From Paenibacillus ihbetae (GTDB taxonomy: Bacteria > Bacillota > Bacilli > Paenibacillales > Paenibacillaceae), in assembly GCF_002741055.1 (NCBI RefSeq), contig NZ_CP016809.1:3264501-3328500 (forward strand): DNA of 64,000 nt, read 5' to 3'. The translations under genes and the position numbers were made by a program. Under the pieces are notes generated by a model. The model was not told the DNA's origin. It did not search any database and saw only the letters and a list, made by a program, of their open reading frames with translations. Shown here piece after piece: positions 25,174 through 33,981 of the stretch. Position 1 is the stretch's first letter, and every line of letters starts with the position of its first letter.

Positions 25174-26194
25174 GCCATTTGTGCCTCAACTCGTATATGT
25201 AGAGCCAAGGGCATTGGATTATCCGTTGGGAAGAGAATTAATATCCAAGTTTGAAACCATGGGCATCGAAATCCGCGAGACGACCTCACATAACCAAATT
25301 CGGAACCTGCCTGGAGACAATGATTTTCAAAAATATCGAATAGCAAAGTCAACATTAGTTGTCGGGGTTAGGAAAACCTTGAAATTCGATACTTCAAAGC
25401 CTTCGGCAGAGTTTGCTATTCCGTTTGCAACAGGGTGCATGGGCCATTGTCATTATTGTTATTTACAAACGACGATGGGAAGTAAGCCGTACATTCGGAC
25501 TTATGTCAATATTGACGACATATTTGAAGCTGCGGACCAATATATGAAAGAGCGAGCCCCTGAGATTACAAGGTTTGAAGCATCATGTACATCGGATATC
25601 GCGGGTATTGATCACTTAACCCATACGCTCAAGAAGGCTATCGAATATTTTGGCAAGTCTGACTTGGGACAATTACGCTTCGTAACGAAGTTTGCTCATA
25701 TTGATCATTTACTTGATGCCAAGCATAATGGGCGGACTCGCTTTCGATTTAGTATGAATGACGATTATATTATTAAAAATTTTGAACCGGGTACATCCAG
25801 ACAGGAAGAGAGGATCGAAGCCGCCAGAAAGGTTGGGGAGGCAGGATATCCATTAGGTTTCATTATTGCCCCTATATATTTGCATGATGGATGGAAAGAG
25901 GGCTATAAGGATATGTTCGAGAAATTAGAATCCGCACTTACCCACTCTTCCAAAAAGGATTTGACCTTCGAGCTGATTCAGCATCGCTTTACTAAACCAG
26001 CGAAGAATGTCATACAGAAAAACTATCCGATGACGAAGCTGGAACTTGATGAAACGAAGCGGAAGTGGAAGTGGGGGCGGTACGGGATTGGAAAATACGT
26101 GTACACTGATCAAGAGCAGGAGGATATTAAAGATACGCTAGGCAGGTATATCCAGACTTATTTCCCTAATGCGAAAATTGAATATTTTACGTAA
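25166..26194 (+). CDS. splB: Spore photoproduct lyase SplB
   Basis: Radical-SAM DNA repair enzyme that reverts spore photoproduct (5-thyminyl-5,6-dihydrothymine) during germination. 342 aa. The cluster motif CMGHCHYC gives C91, C95 and C98, and C141 in EASCTSDI is the conserved hydrogen-donor cysteine. ATG 25166 overlaps the splA end. A terminator follows at 26228. The presence of splAB shows a spore-former. Confidence 0.97.
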   Translation: MVKPFVPQLVYVEPRALDYPLGRELISKFETMGIEIRETTSHNQIRNLPGDNDFQKYRIAKSTLVVGVRKTLKFDTSKPSAEFAIPFATGCMGHCHYCYLQTTMGSKPYIRTYVNIDDIFEAADQYMKERAPEITRFEASCTSDIAGIDHLTHTLKKAIEYFGKSDLGQLRFVTKFAHIDHLLDAKHNGRTRFRFSMNDDYIIKNFEPGTSRQEERIEAARKVGEAGYPLGFIIAPIYLHDGWKEGYKDMFEKLESALTHSSKKDLTFELIQHRFTKPAKNVIQKNYPMTKLELDETKRKWKWGRYGIGKYVYTDQEQEDIKDTLGRYIQTYFPNAKIEYFT

Positions 26195-26227
26195 TTAAGC
26201 GAATTGAATAAAGATACGCCAAAGAAG

Positions 26228-26256
26228 AAAGGCACTTGATGGGGTGCCTTTTTGAT
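26228..26256 (+). terminator. Terminator after splB
   Basis: AAAGGCAC pairs with GTGCCTTT across an 8-nt loop, followed by TTGAT. Confidence 0.8.
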
Positions 26257-26288
26257 TTCTCTCTATAGATGTTAGGATGAGCTGGACG

Positions 26289-26310
26289 CTAAATAGCGGC
26301 AAGTTTTTAA
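26289..26310 (+). repeat. Partial rlmH-end-like copy (right flank)
   Basis: TAAATAGCGGCAAGTT followed by TTTAA matches the native TAAATAACGGCAAGTT plus ATTAA with two differences in the aligned part; the coding part upstream (GAACC-TACCA) is not kept. Located between splB and the dehydrogenase gene. Confidence 0.5.
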
Positions 26311-26331
26311 GCCAAAAGGTCACGGCCGGCT

Positions 26332-27294
26332 TTAGAACCTAATAATCACGTTACCTTTTTTACGCTCGGTCTCTACATATTTGTGGGCATCCGGCAGAAG
26401 CTCCAAAGGATATCGACGATCAATCGCGACGTTCAGCGTTCTACTTCTTGCGAGTTCCATAAGAAATGACAAATTAGCTTTGTTTTGCATCAGTCCGGCT
26501 GTTGCAAAAACAGCTCTTTTGCCTTGTAACAGAGATGTCCATATCATCTGCAACAGGACAGACAACCTGGGCGCGGTCGTCAGATAGACTCCCTTGGCAG
26601 TTAGCACACGCTTACAAGCCGAGAAGGAGCGCTTGCCTACGGCATCAAAAACGACATCATAGGCTTTGTCTGCTTTCGTGAAGTCTTCCCGAGTATAATC
26701 GATAACGAAGTCCGCTCCTGCTTGTCTAACCAGATCTTCGTTGGCGGCAGAGCAGACACCGGTTACTTCAGCGCCATAGTATTTGGCTAATTGCACAGCG
26801 TAAATGCCCACAGCCCCCGAGGCGCCATTAATCAGCACTTTCTGTCCCCTCTGCAGCTTTGCCTTATCTCTTAGAAACGTCAATGCGGTAGCACCCCCGT
26901 CACAGACGCCGACGGCTTCTTCAAAGGCGAGGTTGTCCGGTATAACCGCTAGGGGACTATCTTCGGAAAGACACTTATATTCGGCATACGCACCGAAGTT
27001 TTTGACGCTCATGCCCAAGACGCGATCCCCTGGCTTAAAATGCTGCACTTCCTTGCCGACCGCTTCGATCACACCAGCTAATTCAGTTCCTCCTACCGCA
27101 AATTTCGGCCTGGATAGCCCGTATAACAGTTTAATCATAAACGGATTGCCCTTGCGAAAGGCACAGTCCGACGGCCCTACTTTGGCAGCTTGAATACGTA
27201 TGAGCAGCTCTTTGCTTCCAGGCGATGGTTTCGCGATTTCTTGCAGAACAATCACTTCCGGTGGACCATACGAATTTTGAACCATGGCTCTCAT
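26332..27294 (-). CDS. Zinc-independent quinone-reductase-like MDR dehydrogenase
   Basis: NAD(P)-dependent medium-chain reductase, 320 aa. N-terminal GroES-like domain (MRAMVQNSYGPPEVIVLQEI), PGDRV, then Rossmann motif NGASGAVG (about residues 145-152) and the tail LLPDAHKYVETERKKGNVII typical of quinone oxidoreductases. No structural zinc cysteines are visible. Start ATG 27294 follows AGGAGGGGG; earlier in-frame codons are upstream of it. It is divergent from a Crp/Fnr-type regulator, which probably controls it. Confidence 0.88.
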   Translation of the reverse strand: MRAMVQNSYGPPEVIVLQEIAKPSPGSKELLIRIQAAKVGPSDCAFRKGNPFMIKLLYGLSRPKFAVGGTELAGVIEAVGKEVQHFKPGDRVLGMSVKNFGAYAEYKCLSEDSPLAVIPDNLAFEEAVGVCDGGATALTFLRDKAKLQRGQKVLINGASGAVGIYAVQLAKYYGAEVTGVCSAANEDLVRQAGADFVIDYTREDFTKADKAYDVVFDAVGKRSFSACKRVLTAKGVYLTTAPRLSVLLQMIWTSLLQGKRAVFATAGLMQNKANLSFLMELARSRTLNVAIDRRYPLELLPDAHKYVETERKKGNVIIRF

Positions 27295-27409
27295 GGGTTT
27301 CCCCCTCCTAACGGTAATTTTACTGCAACGGACATTTACAAGAGGCTCCCAACGTAAGAAAATGGGTAGAGAAAGCAAAAGCGGAGAAGGAGATGAAAGC
27401 AGGAAAACA

Positions 27410-27982
27410 ATGGAGGATATTCTGTACAAATACATGTCGAGATGGACGACTCTTAGCAAGGAAGATCAGCAAGCCATAGTGAACGAAATCCGTTTGGAAG
27501 AGTTTCCAAAGGGAACCGTCCTCTTTAACCAAGGAGATATCCCGACAGCATGCTATTTCATCTTGAAAGGCTGTGTAAGGCAGTATTCGATCGATGCGGA
27601 TGGCAGAGAGGTCACGTCAAATTTTTATACCGAAGAGCAAGCCATCGCGATTTTCAGCCATCACAAACAAGATAAGTCTTCCGATTACACTTTCGTGTGC
27701 GCCGAAGATTCGGTTATGGTTGTTGGCGCTCTGGATAAGGAACAGGACATGTATACCAAACACCCTCAATTGGAATCCATGACCCGCAGGATGATGGAGG
27801 AGAACTTTAGTCAGGTCCAAGATGAATTCGCTGCTTTTATCGCTTCTTCGCCTGAAGAACGCGTCAAGACACTTCTCATGAAACGCCGCTCTCTCATTGA
27901 CCGGGTACCCCAGCATCAACTGGCCAGTTATCTCGGCATTACGCCAGAGTCGCTAAGCCGAATTAAGAAGAGAATCCAGTAA
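27410..27982 (+). CDS. Crp/Fnr-family regulator
   Basis: 190-aa regulator: cyclic-nucleotide-binding fold (about residues 10-115: FPKGTVLFNQGDIPTACYFI, LKGCVRQYSID) and a C-terminal HTH QLASYLGITPESLSRIKKRI. The start MEDILYKYMSRW at 27410 fits family lengths, though its ribosome-binding site (AGG at 6 nt) is weak; ATG 27362 would add 16 residues. It is divergent from the dehydrogenase with ~115 bp between. Confidence 0.85.
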   Translation: MEDILYKYMSRWTTLSKEDQQAIVNEIRLEEFPKGTVLFNQGDIPTACYFILKGCVRQYSIDADGREVTSNFYTEEQAIAIFSHHKQDKSSDYTFVCAEDSVMVVGALDKEQDMYTKHPQLESMTRRMMEENFSQVQDEFAAFIASSPEERVKTLLMKRRSLIDRVPQHQLASYLGITPESLSRIKKRIQ

Positions 27983-27999
27983 GATCTTAACTGATTCGA

Positions 28000-28025
28000 C
28001 CCCCTAATTATAACCAGGGGGATAT
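28000..28025 (+). terminator. Weak hairpin after the crp-like gene
   Basis: CCCCCT and AGGGGG arms with an 11-nt loop, then ATATTTA. Weak T run. Confidence 0.45.
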
Positions 28026-28069
28026 TTACTTGCATTGACTTAAATCAATAGACGAGTCTGGATATGCAG

Positions 28070-28100
28070 AAAGGGCCCCTTCCTTCCAGGGCCCTTTTAA
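28070..28100 (+). terminator. Terminator after the crp-like gene
   Basis: AAAGGGCCC and GGGCCCTTT are perfect arms with a 10-nt loop, ending in TTTTAA. Confidence 0.7.
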
Positions 28101-28124
28101 ACTTGCCGGTACAGACAGCGCGAA

Positions 28125-28157
28125 GAACCATACCATAAGTAACAGCGAAAAGTTAGA
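28125..28157 (+). repeat. Best second copy of the rlmH 3' end
   Basis: GAACCATACCATAAGTAA differs from the native site only at two third-codon positions (CCG to CCA, AAA to AAG) and would still code EPYHK-stop. The flank keeps TAAC, GC and AAGTTA. It is not part of any gene; the nearest are the crp-like gene (ends 27982) and the CPBP gene (ends 28235). Confidence 0.6.
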
Positions 28158-28234
28158 TTCGAATAAGAGCCTTTCAGGGCATAGAAGAGACTGCGGAAAA
28201 TTGCTGGATTTTCAATGGCTCTGTAAGCTGCCGT

Positions 28235-29134
28235 TTATTTTGATACAGGAAGGTTCCGGGCCTCAACCCTTCGATAACGTGCAGCCCCAATTAGCATTGG
28301 AATGGAGATTAGAAGACTGACCACAACCGGAACAATGGAACCTTCAAGTCCGAAATCGCCCCCTGTGAGAAGTGTGGTACCGTTCACCTCTACAGTAAAT
28401 AGACCGGCAGATGAGTGTCCGGAAACAGGAATGCCTAGCAACTCCTCAATAGCATTCCACGAAAAATGCAGTCCCATGGCAAACCACAAGTTCCGCCGCC
28501 ACAGGAAGGCGGCACCGAGCAGAACGCCTGCTTCCAGGGCTATGGCGAACGAGCTCCATAATGTTGCCCCTGTATTGCCAAGATGGGCAATACCGAAGAA
28601 TAGTGAGGTCACAGCGAGTGCGAGCGGTTTTCCCCAAAATCGATCAATGGCTTGAAACACAAGTCCGCGAAAGATAAGCTCCTCGACAATGGCTGCTCCT
28701 AAAGCTGCTCCAATGGAAGACGTCAGAACTGAACCCACACTCGCAGAACTTGCCCACTGAAAGGAGTAACCTCCCAGAGCCATAATAATAAAGACGGAGC
28801 CTGCAATAAAGATTGTCCCGGTAAGTACGCCCAGCAAGGCCTCAATCCCTGCGCGTTGTCTAGCTATCTCTGGAGTGGAACGCCGGGCCAGGTATGTCAG
28901 GGTGAGCTTATAAACCAAGATGGCCAGCAACCCCATTACTAGTGTAAGGGCAAGGGAGATCACCCCATCCACTCGCTCTGTCAGCTGCCGGAACAACGTA
29001 TCGATAAGAACAATACCGATAGCTCCTACAAGCATCCAGACGATTGGAAAGCGCCAAAATGAACTCCAAGCACTTAACTTCCTGCCATTCTGCTTCTGCA
29101 GAAGTTCTTTATTTCCGGACATTTTTTTCTTCAT
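28235..29134 (-). CDS. CPBP-family intramembrane metalloprotease
   Basis: 299-aa polytopic membrane protein of the CAAX-protease/bacteriocin-processing (ABI) family. Motif 1 EELIFRG (about residues 160-166), motif 2 FFGIAH, and motif 3 HFSWNA carry the catalytic E and H residues. About seven membrane helices are visible. The start MKKKMSGNKELL has AGAGGCG upstream. It is on the same strand as, but separate from, the response regulator at 29282. Substrate unknown. Confidence 0.88.
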   Translation of the reverse strand: MKKKMSGNKELLQKQNGRKLSAWSSFWRFPIVWMLVGAIGIVLIDTLFRQLTERVDGVISLALTLVMGLLAILVYKLTLTYLARRSTPEIARQRAGIEALLGVLTGTIFIAGSVFIIMALGGYSFQWASSASVGSVLTSSIGAALGAAIVEELIFRGLVFQAIDRFWGKPLALAVTSLFFGIAHLGNTGATLWSSFAIALEAGVLLGAAFLWRRNLWFAMGLHFSWNAIEELLGIPVSGHSSAGLFTVEVNGTTLLTGGDFGLEGSIVPVVVSLLISIPMLIGAARYRRVEARNLPVSK

Positions 29135-29281
29135 TTCTTATCGCCTCTTCTATTGTTTGATGCTCAGAGTATAGGCTGAAAAAGTCATAAAGAGACAGTG
29201 CGCTTTGGTCATCATTTAATCTATGGCTATTGAGAAAAAAGCCGGTAACTCTAATGAGTTACCAGCTTCTTGGGAATCAGC

Positions 29282-29929
29282 TTATGAATGATCCAGCATT
29301 CCCGAATCCCGGGCTTTACGGGCGGCCTCGCGCCTACCTTTCACATTCAGCTTTGAATAAATCGTGGAGATATAATTTTTGACTGTTCCTTCACTAAGAT
29401 ACAGCGACTCGGCAATGTCTTGATTACGCAGGCCAGAAGCCAGCTTATGCAGCACTTCCATTTCACGGGCGGTGAGCCCAAATTCGTTACTTTTTGCAGG
29501 GGCAGCATTGTTGATGGTCTGGATCATTTTACTCGCCATTTCCTGCGAAATTAAAGTCCCTCCCGCCTGAACCACCCGTATGCCTGCAGCCAGGTCTCTG
29601 GGATGAAGGGCTTTGAGCAGATAACCTTCTGCTCCATGGCTTAACGCTGCTAGCACATACTCTACTTCCTTATAGGAGGTTAGCATGATGATTTTAGTTG
29701 CAGGCATTTGCTCTTTAATCAGGGCTGTTGCGGCGACGCCGTCCACGACAGGCATATTGATATCCATCAACACGATATCCGGCAAAAACTGCTCACAGCC
29801 CTTCAGTGCCTCCTCGCCATTCCTGGCCAAACCGACAATTTCCAAATCCGGTTCCATGGACAACACGATATGTAAACTTTCGAGAATCAATTCTTGATCA
29901 TCAGCAATCAGCACCTTAATTTTCTCCAA
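29282..29929 (-). CDS. NarL/LuxR-type response regulator
   Basis: 215-aa regulator. Receiver domain with phospho-acceptor D56 (VLMDINMP), acidic DD near residue 10, and K in LLKA; C-terminal LuxR HTH (about 148-205: LTAREMEVLHKLASGLRNQD, IAESLYLSEGTVKNYIS). Start overlaps the end of the kinase gene by 14 nt, so they form one operon. Resembles DesR/LiaR-type regulators; targets unknown. Confidence 0.93.
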   Translation of the reverse strand: MEKIKVLIADDQELILESLHIVLSMEPDLEIVGLARNGEEALKGCEQFLPDIVLMDINMPVVDGVAATALIKEQMPATKIIMLTSYKEVEYVLAALSHGAEGYLLKALHPRDLAAGIRVVQAGGTLISQEMASKMIQTINNAAPAKSNEFGLTAREMEVLHKLASGLRNQDIAESLYLSEGTVKNYISTIYSKLNVKGRREAARKARDSGMLDHS

Positions 29930-31091
29930 GCGGCATCACTCCTTTCAGCGGGATTTCGCATCGGACTTCGGTTACTGCTGGAGTTCCCTTCCCGGACGAC
30001 AGGTGCAAGCTGCCTCCCAACCGCTCAACCCTGTGCTTCATCGTGGTCAAGCCGAAGCCGTAATTGAGCTTGTCGATCGGCTTGCCGTTATTTCGAACGG
30101 ACAATTGCAGATGGCTCTCGGAAAATTTAAGCTCCAGATCAAGCTGAGATGCCTTTCCATGCTTTATTGCATTCGTAAAGGACTCCTGGATGACCCGAAG
30201 GATTGTTTGCCGTACTTCAAAACGTATGGACCGCTCTGTCCCCGGCAGACTCAAAGTCAGGGCCGTACCCGTGTGCTCCCGGAAACGGGCCGCAAGGGAT
30301 TCAACCTGTCGGATCAGACTGGATTCCTCTTCTCCCCCCATCTCGTGTACGATGTTTCTCATATCGTCCAGATTTTTCTCAGCCAATGCCCTTAAGCGTA
30401 TTAACCGATCTTTGGCCTCGGCAGGCTTGCTATCCATAAGGGCAATAGAAGCATCAAGACTCAGGATGAGTGAGATAAAGGAATGACCCAGCGTATCATG
30501 AAGCTCCTTGGACATGCGGTTGCGTTCTTCAAGCAAAGTCATTTTCTCGATCTCGGCCGAATAGTGAGTTAAGAGCTTATTTTGATGCTCTACTTCGGCT
30601 ACCAGTTTATTCTTCTGATCATACGCATTGGCTACGAGGCTTGCCCACATGCCGATGAAGCAGAATAGCAGATTGTCTGCTCCGATACTTAGGGGTTGCT
30701 CCCAAGATAATCTGAGGTGAGATTGAAAGGAAAATGGAATGAAAACAACGACGGGGATGATCCAAAGGGTTTGCTTAGTCAATAAGTACCCCATTGTAAG
30801 ACTCGGCAGCAAATAGTCCGCTTTTGAAGTCAGATCCGGATCAATCACAGAATGCACATAATAAGAACCGCCTAGTAACAGCTCTAGTATACAAAACCAG
30901 ACTTTGTTCATCCGGCGCCCAGGAAACCAGAACAGCAAAGGGACGCCAAGGGCTGCGCCCAGCCAGATCACATTTAATAACGTTCGGATCGAAAGCTCAC
31001 TTACCGCCAGAGCCTGGGACAACAGCAAAATATAATGGTACAAACGAAGAGCGAATATACCCCAATCCATGAACGATAATATTTTTTTCAT
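29916..31091 (-). CDS. DesK/LiaS-type sensor histidine kinase
   Basis: 391-aa membrane kinase. About five membrane helices in residues 10-155, then a coiled coil (QNKLLTHYSAEIEKMTLLEE) and the HisKA_3 box with phospho-acceptor H198 (KELHDTLGHS), and a HATPase domain (NAIKHGKA, NYGFGLTTMKHR). Partner of the response regulator directly downstream. The signal is unknown; no transporter is adjacent, but the CPBP gene lies just beyond. Confidence 0.92.
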   Translation of the reverse strand: MKKILSFMDWGIFALRLYHYILLLSQALAVSELSIRTLLNVIWLGAALGVPLLFWFPGRRMNKVWFCILELLLGGSYYVHSVIDPDLTSKADYLLPSLTMGYLLTKQTLWIIPVVVFIPFSFQSHLRLSWEQPLSIGADNLLFCFIGMWASLVANAYDQKNKLVAEVEHQNKLLTHYSAEIEKMTLLEERNRMSKELHDTLGHSFISLILSLDASIALMDSKPAEAKDRLIRLRALAEKNLDDMRNIVHEMGGEEESSLIRQVESLAARFREHTGTALTLSLPGTERSIRFEVRQTILRVIQESFTNAIKHGKASQLDLELKFSESHLQLSVRNNGKPIDKLNYGFGLTTMKHRVERLGGSLHLSSGKGTPAVTEVRCEIPLKGVMPLGEN

Positions 31092-31457
31092 AACATCATT
31101 TTACAGGAAATCTACAAACTTGGAACCTCGCATACCAGCCAGTAAAATAAAACTCGGCATAGACAGTAGCAGTTCAATACGATAACCTACGGTCGTCCCA
31201 ACCGCCATAAATGTCTTTAATGGTTTATTGTGTGTCAAAGGCGGATCGCCACTTGCGAGTATGCCTTCGATTTAATCATGGCATCGCAAATAAGGTGAAG
31301 GAATCGAACTAAGCCCCAAAAATTCTAAAACGCTACTGACATGACGTTGTCAATAGCGTTTTTTTATTATTGGACATGTAAATGTAATAAGTAAAAAGCA
31401 TGTTTTACAACGGCTGTGGGGCACAGCCAAACCCATTATTAGGAAGGATGATATGTT
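31092..31457. other. Gap between the kinase gene and the VOC gene
   Basis: Contains a terminator-like hairpin (31326-31366) but no gene on the plus strand that it could serve. Confidence 0.5.
31326..31366 (+). terminator. Orphan terminator
   Basis: AAAACGCTA and TAGCGTTTT arms with an inner TGACA/TGTCA stem, followed by a T run. No gene ends before it on this strand within the window module, so it may be left from a deleted gene or work as an attenuator before the VOC gene. Confidence 0.7.
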
Positions 31458-31862
31458 GTGAATTTCGCTTCTGTACGCATCATTACTGACGACGTGGATC
31501 GTCTCGTCGAGTTCTATGAGAAAGTCATGGGGGTTTCGGCGGAGCGACCCGCGCCCGTATTTGCCGAACTCGTCTTGCCATCATGCACCCTTGCCATCGG
31601 CCACTCCCAGACGGCGCAGCTATTCGGTGCCGGTTCCGTAGCGGGGGCCAATAATCGCACTGTCATTATTGAGTTCCGCGTCGATGATGTCGAAGCCGAA
31701 TATGTGCGCTTGAAGCCATTTGTCGATCATTGGGTAAAGGAACCGACCACGATGCCGTGGGGGAACCGTTCTATGCTGTTCCGCGATCCCGATGGCAATC
31801 TGCTGAACTTCTTCGAGCCGGTGACCGAGGATGCGATTAGGCGGTTCAAAGGTAGACATTGA
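31458..31862 (+). CDS. VOC-family (glyoxalase-fold) protein
   Basis: 134-aa member of the vicinal-oxygen-chelate fold: two beta-alpha-beta modules, N-terminal NFASVRIITDDVDRLVEFYE and C-terminal NRSMLFRDPDGNLLNFFEP. A metal-binding Glu (FFEP) is visible, but the usual N-terminal His is replaced in RIITDDV. GTG start at 31458 follows AAGGATG. Function cannot be assigned (resistance or isomerase are typical). Confidence 0.85.
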   Translation: MNFASVRIITDDVDRLVEFYEKVMGVSAERPAPVFAELVLPSCTLAIGHSQTAQLFGAGSVAGANNRTVIIEFRVDDVEAEYVRLKPFVDHWVKEPTTMPWGNRSMLFRDPDGNLLNFFEPVTEDAIRRFKGRH

Positions 31863-31883
31863 CGAACGCTTTTGGGTTGTATC

Positions 31884-32993
31884 TTATTGTGGAGGCTGAA
31901 TGGAGCCGATCAGCTCATCCAATTCGGACTGTAATTGCAGACGGAGTTTCTCTACGATTGAAAAATCAGTGGCCGCAACATAGTAGGCTTTAATCTGAGA
32001 ATCGATGGCTTCGGCTTCCGCCAGATGGGAGGTGGCCTCTTTCATCTTTGCCGAATAGCGTACTTTGATAGCCGCTATTTCGTTAGCATAGGCTTCATCG
32101 GTTCCAGGAGCTATCGTCCGTGTATACATATCCAGGATCTCATCCCCGTCCCGATCCGGAAAATATTCATGCGGAGCGGTACTGTCGAAGATCGCTGTTC
32201 GAAGCTCGGGGAATATCAGCATATCCAGACTGTTCGGATCAAAGCCGCAATGAAACACTTGAACGTCGATTCCTTTCTGTTCGGCAGCGGAGGCAAGCTT
32301 TTTCAGCAGCGTCGATTTGCCGGATCCCGCCCTTCCTTTGATGAAAATCCGTCTTTCCAGCTGAGCGGTCAGGCTTTGAATAAAATCGAACGCCCCCCTC
32401 GGGGTCGCAGCTCCGAAAAATAAGTGACGCGGAGCGATTGGCGTATCGCTCTCATGACCGGCGTATAATTCTTGAATGAATTCCAGTGCAATCTGATCGG
32501 CCTTCGCGAAATCCATATTTTCGATGTAATATTTTTCCCACTCGTCATGAATCCGTAGTGCCGTTGCGAATGTTTCATACACAGCTGAATAGGCATTCTC
32601 AAGCTTGCCACTAAGATCTTCTATCGTGACCAAGTCTTCCGGTGAAATCAGGCTGTTATCGAACGCTTCCCCGAAATCGATATAGACGATGTCGCCGGCC
32701 CCGCGATCCGATATCCCCTTACAGACTCGCCCGTCGACCATACCAACCTTCAATTCCGTACAAATAATGCCATCCAGTTCGTCGGGACGGAGAGGGGAGT
32801 GGAAGCATTGCACATGCAAGCCTTGATCCAGCAGGCGATCCGCCAAGCTTTGCATGACCGTCGATTTCCCCGTACCTTGGGGCCCCGTAAGGACAAAGAT
32901 CTTGTTCAATCCATCAAATGCGGATTCATACAAGTAATGAGCCCCGCGCGCAGTGTTGCCGTGGGCAAAATAGTGAGATGATGTGAGTACCAA
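31884..32993 (-). CDS. Double P-loop ATPase (PRK06851-like)
   Basis: 369-aa protein with two related NTPase halves: Walker A GPQGTGKST (about residue 38) and GRAGSGKST (about residue 228). Each half is followed by the same pattern (VQCFHSPLRPDELDGIICTE against VQVFHCGFDPNSLDMLIFPE). This internal duplication is typical of the PRK06851 family of uncharacterised ATPases in Firmicutes. Start is the TTG at 32993, 8 nt after AAAGGAG; the longer frame to 33029 overlaps this site. Confidence 0.8.
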   Translation of the reverse strand: MVLTSSHYFAHGNTARGAHYLYESAFDGLNKIFVLTGPQGTGKSTVMQSLADRLLDQGLHVQCFHSPLRPDELDGIICTELKVGMVDGRVCKGISDRGAGDIVYIDFGEAFDNSLISPEDLVTIEDLSGKLENAYSAVYETFATALRIHDEWEKYYIENMDFAKADQIALEFIQELYAGHESDTPIAPRHLFFGAATPRGAFDFIQSLTAQLERRIFIKGRAGSGKSTLLKKLASAAEQKGIDVQVFHCGFDPNSLDMLIFPELRTAIFDSTAPHEYFPDRDGDEILDMYTRTIAPGTDEAYANEIAAIKVRYSAKMKEATSHLAEAEAIDSQIKAYYVAATDFSIVEKLRLQLQSELDELIGSIQPPQ

Positions 32994-33155
32994 CCTACAC
33001 ACTCCTTTGTGCCTATTCCGATTCGCCAAGCTTACAGAATAAGCATGATTGGGATAAGTGCCTATTTATTTGTATATTCCGCATTGTAACAAGTGGTGTT
33101 CGTCCGCTCGTGATTTTCGCTATTTGATACGGGACAGCGGAAGGTAAAAGCTCAT

Positions 33156-33202
33156 GCCTGCGCTAAATGGGCAGATTTCACTTGCCCTGCGCAGGCTTTT
33201 CT
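33156..33202 (+). terminator. Hairpin terminator/attenuator in the pnuC leader
   Basis: GCCTGCGC pairs with GCGCAGGC, with an inner TGGGCA/TGCCC stem, followed by TTTTCTG. It stands about 100 bp before pnuC with no plus-strand gene upstream, so it may be an attenuator of the pnuC operon. Confidence 0.65.
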
Positions 33203-33213
33203 GTTATTTTTGA

Positions 33214-33232
33214 TAGTAACAAAATGTTATTA
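33214..33232. promoter_or_regulatory. Inverted repeat upstream of pnuC, candidate operator
   Basis: TAGTAACA-AAA-TGTTATTA has one mismatch between arms. It may be bound by the NrtR-like NUDIX regulator encoded in the same cluster; this is inference. Confidence 0.4.
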
Positions 33233-33303
33233 ATAAAATGATACTAAGTATGAGTGAGTGTTTTCGTACTATAAACCAGCGGAGAAAGCGGAGGGGATGT
33301 AAT

Positions 33304-33981
33304 GTGAGGATGGTTGCGCGCGGCTGGAACCTGTTCGAAATCGCGTGGTTGGCGCTGTTTACCTCGATTGCCGCGTTGTTTACGGTGATTTCAAAGGACT
33401 CTTTATTCGGATTTACCGTTTTTATTACCGGGGTGCTTTGCGTGGTGCTTGCGGCGAAGGGCAGTCTGATGAGCTATGTCTTCGGCATGTACAATACCGT
33501 CGGTTACGCTTATCTGGCTTATATTAACGGGTTGTTTGGAGAGGTTATGCTGAATCTGCTGTTCTTCGTTCCGATGAACGTCATTGGCTTCTACATGTGG
33601 AAAAATAACCGACAAGACGGCAAGCTGATCATGCGCCAAATGGAGCTTAGAGGTCTGCTTCTCGTTGGCGCAGCCTGTCTGTTAGGCTGTTTGCTGCTGG
33701 GATACGGGCTTTCGTTCATCCCGGGACAGAACTCGCCCTACATCGATGCGACTACGACAGTGCTGTCCGTTGTGGCCACCTTCTTAATGGTCCGCAGATT
33801 CAAGGAACAATGGCTGGTCTATATTGTGTTGAATTTGTTTACGGTGCTGCTGTGGGCGATTCGACTGCTGGAGGGCAGCGGCGAAGGCATGCTGATGATC
33901 GTCATGTGGAGCGCGTATTTGGTCAATGCCGTATACGGCTATTACAACTGGAACAAAGGGGCCAAGGAGGTGGCGGCATGA
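33304..33981 (+). CDS. pnuC: Nicotinamide riboside/mononucleotide transporter PnuC
   Basis: 225-aa polytopic membrane protein, about seven helices, for uptake of the NAD precursor nicotinamide riboside. Family marks: FGMYNTVGYAYLAYINGLFG, ...FVPMNVIGFYMWKNN and the C-terminal YGYYNWNK. GTG 33304 is chosen because GGAGGGG is 8 nt upstream; the longer frame to 33238 has none. Overlaps nadR by 4 nt. Coupling to nadR fits import followed by phosphorylation and adenylylation. Confidence 0.92.
   Translation: MRMVARGWNLFEIAWLALFTSIAALFTVISKDSLFGFTVFITGVLCVVLAAKGSLMSYVFGMYNTVGYAYLAYINGLFGEVMLNLLFFVPMNVIGFYMWKNNRQDGKLIMRQMELRGLLLVGAACLLGCLLLGYGLSFIPGQNSPYIDATTTVLSVVATFLMVRRFKEQWLVYIVLNLFTVLLWAIRLLEGSGEGMLMIVMWSAYLVNAVYGYYNWNKGAKEVAA

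Larger units (their letters stand above)
15818..28142. mobile_element. Candidate SCC-like island bounded by rlmH-end repeats
   Basis: The region runs from the rlmH end to the best second copy at 28125-28142 (GAACCATACCATAAGTAA; 16 of 18 bases match, both changes synonymous with respect to the rlmH codons). It holds regulator/dehydrogenase modules, an ECF sigma locus and splAB. No ccr-type serine recombinase or integrase is present, so it would be a relic or non-autonomous. Further weaker copies extend the possible composite to 37.5 kb. splAB is normally a chromosomal gene pair, which argues for caution. Confidence 0.35.
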
